Source of the DNA: Corallium rubrum
Taxonomy: Eukaryota; Cnidaria; Anthozoa; Scleralcyonacea; Coralliidae
Reading direction: 5' to 3'
Assembly: GCA_964035015.1 (NCBI GenBank)
Contig: OZ036005.1
Location: forward strand, 13,096,468-13,160,467
Length of the DNA stretch: 64,000 bases
Within the stretch, counting starts at the first letter, position 1. Each line of letters starts with the position of its first letter. The notes beneath the pieces are model-generated. The model ran no database searches, was not told the DNA's origin, and was given only the letters and a program-made list of their open reading frames with translations. The position numbers and the translations under genes were made by a program. Positions 23,587 through 64,000 of the stretch are shown here, in pieces.

Positions 23587-24429
23587 CAGGGGGTGGACCA
23601 AAAAAATGGCCATCGTTAAAAATATGGTTAATAACTATTATTCGAGAAAAGAAAAATATGTAATTAACAAATAAAGCATATAACTCCGTGCATATGTGAT
23701 ATGTACTCTTATAAAGTACGTTTGACGTCAGTTGAACACGAAAAAAGTTGAGTAGAGGCACGCGGCGATAGCCGAGCGCCTGCCTTTACACTTCTTTCGT
23801 CAGTGAAATCACGTCAAATGTACCTTTATAAGAGTACATATGCACAGGAGCGTTATGTCTTATTTGTTTTATATATATGAAGAAAACAAAACAAACTAAA
23901 AATGGCATAGTTTTGAAAGTTCGTTAGCTTTTCCCGCCAGCTGAGGCCATTCTACGCCACCCTATAAATGCACGAGGGCACCTTATTTTATAAAGTTATA
24001 TATTTTTAGAATGCATGCGTCAATATCTGCTCAAATGTGATATCCAATTCTAATTTTGTTATTTGTTTAGAAAATACATTAACTTAATTTGAAAGTCTTG
24101 AAAGTATGCCACGCTGTGAAGCTGTAGTGAAATCAAGTGCAATGGCAACAAAATATCTAACTATTTTGATGTTATAATACTTTCATAGTATACAAACTCC
24201 ATTAATCATTTTTGAAGACCAATTGGAATAAGTCGATTGAAAATCATGAAAAATTAATATATTTTTTAAATCAATGGCTAAAATTAGAATTCGATAGCAT
24301 ATTTGAGCAGATCGTGATGCATGCATTCTAAAAATATATAACTTTACATATTTTTCTGTACTCTATAAAAGTTATACAATGCACATTAATCATACTTTCA
24401 ATGATGGCCACTTTTTTTTTGTCCACCCC

Positions 24430-24432
<3 letters not shown>
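23587..24432. mobile_element. Mariner/Tc1-like non-autonomous element, palindromic
   Basis: Ends CAGGGGGTGGACCAAAAAAA (23587) and the imperfect complement at 24396-24432, within TA repeats, as for mariner elements that duplicate TA. Inside are two further inverted pairs: 23660-23740 with 23795-23880, and a 65-bp pair 23992-24056 with 24282-24346. No transposase seen. Confidence 0.75.
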
Positions 24433-24471
<39 letters not shown>

Positions 24472-25346
24472 AATATAGCTACTAATGGTATATGAGCTAT
24501 CTTGCAATCTGATTGGCTGCGTTACTAACTGTATATCAGCTCATATACAGCGAGTAGTGAAAAACAAAATGGCGGCGTAGTTTTCTTAAACTATTGCAGA
24601 TAAAACTGGCTGGTTTTTTCAACGTATATCTCAGAAAAACTTAAGCTAAGAAGGGGAAACTAACATTTAACACAAAATACACAACCCAAATGCACAATTT
24701 TAAGATGGTAAATCCGCTTTAAAAACCGTCTTAAGAGTTTACAAAACCCGATTTGAATTGTCAGGTTGACAATAATGTTTTGTCAGACAAATTAAAATCC
24801 ACAAGAATTGAATAAACAACACATATTTATGAGTACAACCATTATTAATTATTACTCAGCAAAGTGGGTTTTTGAAGTAATAAATCATTATGGATAAAAA
24901 CTGTGTTATTCAGTCTTTCAGGTTAGAAATATTTGAAAACAACGCGTAATTTTCGCTATTTTAGCTTCTTTGTCCATTTAAAAAGCTAAAGATTCACAAC
25001 CACGACAGATCAAGAAATAAATCACCCACCTTTTGACTTTTCAAAGCTGTTTTAGTTCTTCATTCAATCTTTTCAACGTATTTTTTGGCTCTGAGAGAAA
25101 ATTCGGAAGCTGTTTTCAACTCAGCAAGAAACTTGAAAACATAAACTACAATACGCATGACGGAAGCTCATATGTGGCGGATATTCAATTAACATAATTT
25201 ATTGCAATAAATCAACAATATTGCATTAATTATCATAACATATTTTGCTATATATTATAAAACAATTATACCATTCGATATGAACTCATAGCCAACTCGG
25301 CGAAGCGCCTCGTTGGCTATGAGCTCATATACGACTATATATATAT
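24433..25346. other. AT-rich spacer, no gene
   Basis: Begins and ends in (TA)n runs. Contains the local inverted repeat AGCCAACTCGGCGAAGCGCC / GGCTATGAGCTCATA near 25290-25330. Possibly another non-autonomous element, but its ends are not resolved. Confidence 0.4.
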
Positions 25347-25359
25347 ATATACATACATA

Positions 25360-25546
25360 TATAGCAAATGGCGATCGTGCGCGGTAAACAACATTTAATA
25401 CGCGCCTGGGTACGAGAAGGCTGGCTGCGCCTTTGTCATGCGCATTATCCAACGGTCAACCGGTTTGAAATTTCCTCGGAAATTTCTATTATTCTTTGTG
25501 CTTTTGGTTATTTTTCCGCGGTTATCTTCACAATTAGTGCGAAATA
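25360..25546 (+). promoter_or_regulatory. Putative CpG-rich promoter and 5' UTR of the PHF7/G2E3-like gene
   Basis: The 190 bp before the exon 1 ATG are richer in CG dinucleotides than the surroundings (GGCGATCGTGCGCGG, TTCCGCGG). No TATA box at a fixed distance. Inferred from position. Confidence 0.4.
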
Positions 25547-62111
<36,565 letters not shown>

Positions 62112-62194
62112 GTAAGCTTTTTTCCCTAGTTAGATTTCGCTCGGGCACAGGATTTGAAGTGCTGAAACTAAGATGGCGGACATAGGCACCACTG

Positions 62195-62460
62195 ATCTCT
62201 ACACGCGTAAAAACGCACAGCCTGTTGCAAGTTGTCAACAGGCGTGAACAGTTTTGTTCGGAACAGCCGTGAACAATGCTGTGCTGCACCCTGTGAATAG
62301 TGTTGTCAACAGTACTGTTCATGCCTGTTCGAACAACAATGTTCACGGTTGATGAATCAACAGGCGTGAATAATCTGTTCTAACAGTGTTTATCATGCCT
62401 GATAACAACCTGTTTTTACTGTGCCAACAGACGTGAACAATGTTGTTGCAACAGACTGTA
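62195..62460. repeat. Degenerate tandem repeat of CAACAGGCGTGAACAATGTTGTT
   Basis: Six to eight diverged units, preceded by ACACGCGTAAAAACGCACAG at 62202. Confidence 0.75.
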
Positions 62461-64000
62461 TCCGAGGAATGTAATCATTATTGTTTCTTTATTTTTGTGA
62501 TTTGCTTCCTGGACGGTTGCTTCGAGCCTTCGACAACGAGCAAAGAGCTAGTCTCCTTCGCAGCCGTTCTTATGGCGATCCTATTCTTCGATCCTAATTT
62601 TCTTAGGACCCAAAGAATAACACAGGCAGAAAAACGGCTGCGAATTAGGAGACTAGCAAATTGCAAGCTATCGAAAAAACTCGACACAATACAGAAGAAA
62701 CGGGTTCGAGATGGAGACAAACAAAACTCTGCGACTAAAACAAATTTTAAAAACAGTTTAAACGTACAAATCATGTACTTTAGAACAAAGAAAAAAGATA
62801 TATGTTCTGCATGTATTAAACAAAAACCCAAACGATGTTAGGATGCAATATATTTGCTTGCAAGTTTCTCATTGCCAAACTACTCTGTCTATAAGTTGAT
62901 CTTCTGGTCGCAGTTTTGAAATTCTCTTCCAAACTATGTTATTTGTATTAAAAGAGAAAAAGAAACACATTTGATTAGTGCCTGAAACTCGTGATTCGTA
63001 AACAAATTCTCCAATTTTTATTATTTGTCAGCCACATATATGTTGAATGCTAAGCAAATTCTTCTTCTAATTGATATATTTCTTCTTGTCTGGCAAAACT
63101 GAAATTTACAAAGTGAACTCAGTATTAATGAAGAAAAAACAAATATCATTTCTTGATAGTTCTAAATTGCTATCAGCTAGGAATTATCCCCATGTGAAGC
63201 CAGTGCTATAAAGCAAAATACTTACATGTATATCCTATTATCCTAGCTTCTTGTTGAGTCCAACTGTCATTGAGCTATATAAAAAGAAAATTAAAACAAA
63301 TATCAAACATGATATTTAGTTTCTAAATTAAACCTGTTAAAATGCTAATTAATTAAGATCTTATTTTTTCATGCATTTACTCACATATACTTACAGTAGC
63401 ATCTGTTGTATTTTGTTGCCATTACATATCTGTTAATCAAGCCATGTACTGTGTACTGTAAAGAAAGAGAAAGCAGATAACACATTTAGTTATTGAGACC
63501 TGGTTGGGTTTTTCTGCCTTAGTGCAATGAATGTTGGTTGACAAAGCTAAATATCTCATTTTTTTCTTGTCTTTTTCCTGAAACATTTCCTGTAAAAACC
63601 AAAATATCTTCCTTGCATCATGCTGCTGCTGTGCAGTGCTGGTGGATATTCATGTACAAGCCTTGTATATTTATATATTTTTGATGCATTTTTTGCTAAA
63701 TGCTTATTGTATCTAAAAGGAAATCTTAGGGGCTGTTTACATGAGTTGACTCAACTAAGCTCCTCTCATCCAAATTTTTCGTAATGGCTGCAAGAGAGGT
63801 TTAATATCAATTCTCTTACAATTATTATGTACACCGATACTAAAGGAAATGGCTACAGGTACAGATGAGCATCCTGGAGCATGCTAGCTAGTCCTAAATT
63901 TCTTGGGTATCTGATGTGGTATTCCCTGTATTTTAAATAAAAGGACCTTAAATTAGAGTAATGTACTGTGTAAAGCTTTGAGATTAGCTATTTTAATAGT
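62461..64000. other. Intronic or flanking sequence, no supported gene
   Basis: A 133-codon + ORF (62440-62841; basic, LRIRRLANCKLSKKLD) has a Cys-rich end (CSACIKQKPKRC) but no family resemblance and does not continue the PHF7/G2E3 text. The rest is AT-rich. Confidence 0.35.

Noticed and set aside
62440..62841. 133-aa ORF as next PHF7/G2E3 exon
   Set aside because: No matching acceptor phase and no resemblance to the family text expected after VPDR.

Overview
This is a repeat-saturated stretch of an animal nuclear genome, AT-rich, with split genes carrying GT-AG introns, TTAA/TA/8-bp-TSD transposons, LINEs, a Ty3/gypsy element with a MYND finger and a Polinton-type integrase. The mix (MYND-bearing gypsy, DUF6589-plus-ankyrin ORF, tnp2-like transposase, Polinton integrase, many foldback MITEs) is what I associate with anthozoan cnidarians (stony corals, sea anemones). 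That assignment is an inference from family recognition, not from a search.

Layout. 0.4-13 kb: a Ty3/gypsy retrotransposon (1168-12193; 154-bp LTRs with 2 differences, CTAC target duplication) inserted in a degraded minus-strand ORF. The gypsy element is split by an antisense LINE (about 3656-8000), and the LINE is split by a terminal-inverted-repeat element (5239-6074): a three-level nest. 13.1-13.8 kb: L1-type ORF1 remnant. 14-20 kb: simple and satellite DNA (5-bp array, 2.7 kb of an 8-bp satellite, 6-bp array). 20.3-23.4 kb: a second broken antisense LINE carrying a 518-bp element with a 9-bp target duplication. 23.5-25.4 kb: mariner-like palindromic element.

25.5-62.1 kb and beyond: one real host gene, recognised by joining six short exons with matching phases: a PHF7/G2E3-like zinc-finger (ePHD plus PHD/RING) protein on the + strand. 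Exons lie at 25547-25568, 26012-26130, 45515-45616, 47001-47125, 50989-51160 and 62008-62111, and the gene runs off the right edge. Its introns of 0.4, 19.4, 1.4, 3.9 and 10.8 kb hold almost everything else to the right. Intron 2 contains an antisense nested gene (27614-31575), a THAP pseudogene, a P2X7-intracellular-like fragment, a Harbinger transposase fragment, a tnp2/DUF4218 (CACTA-like) transposase remnant, a 110-bp GGATCC-rich tandem array, an 801-bp hAT-type element with perfect 8-bp TSD, and foldback MITEs. Intron 3 holds 5S-rRNA-derived repeats. Intron 4 is almost entirely a 3.7-kb pyrimidine tract. Intron 5 holds hairpin repeats, a piggyBac-type (TTAA) MITE, a DUF6589-ankyrin ORF and a Polinton integrase fragment with a chromodomain.

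Most long uninterrupted ORFs in the window are artefacts of satellite or polypyrimidine DNA. The functional content is the PHF7/G2E3-like gene, probably the antisense nested gene, and several transposon ORFs in varied states of decay.
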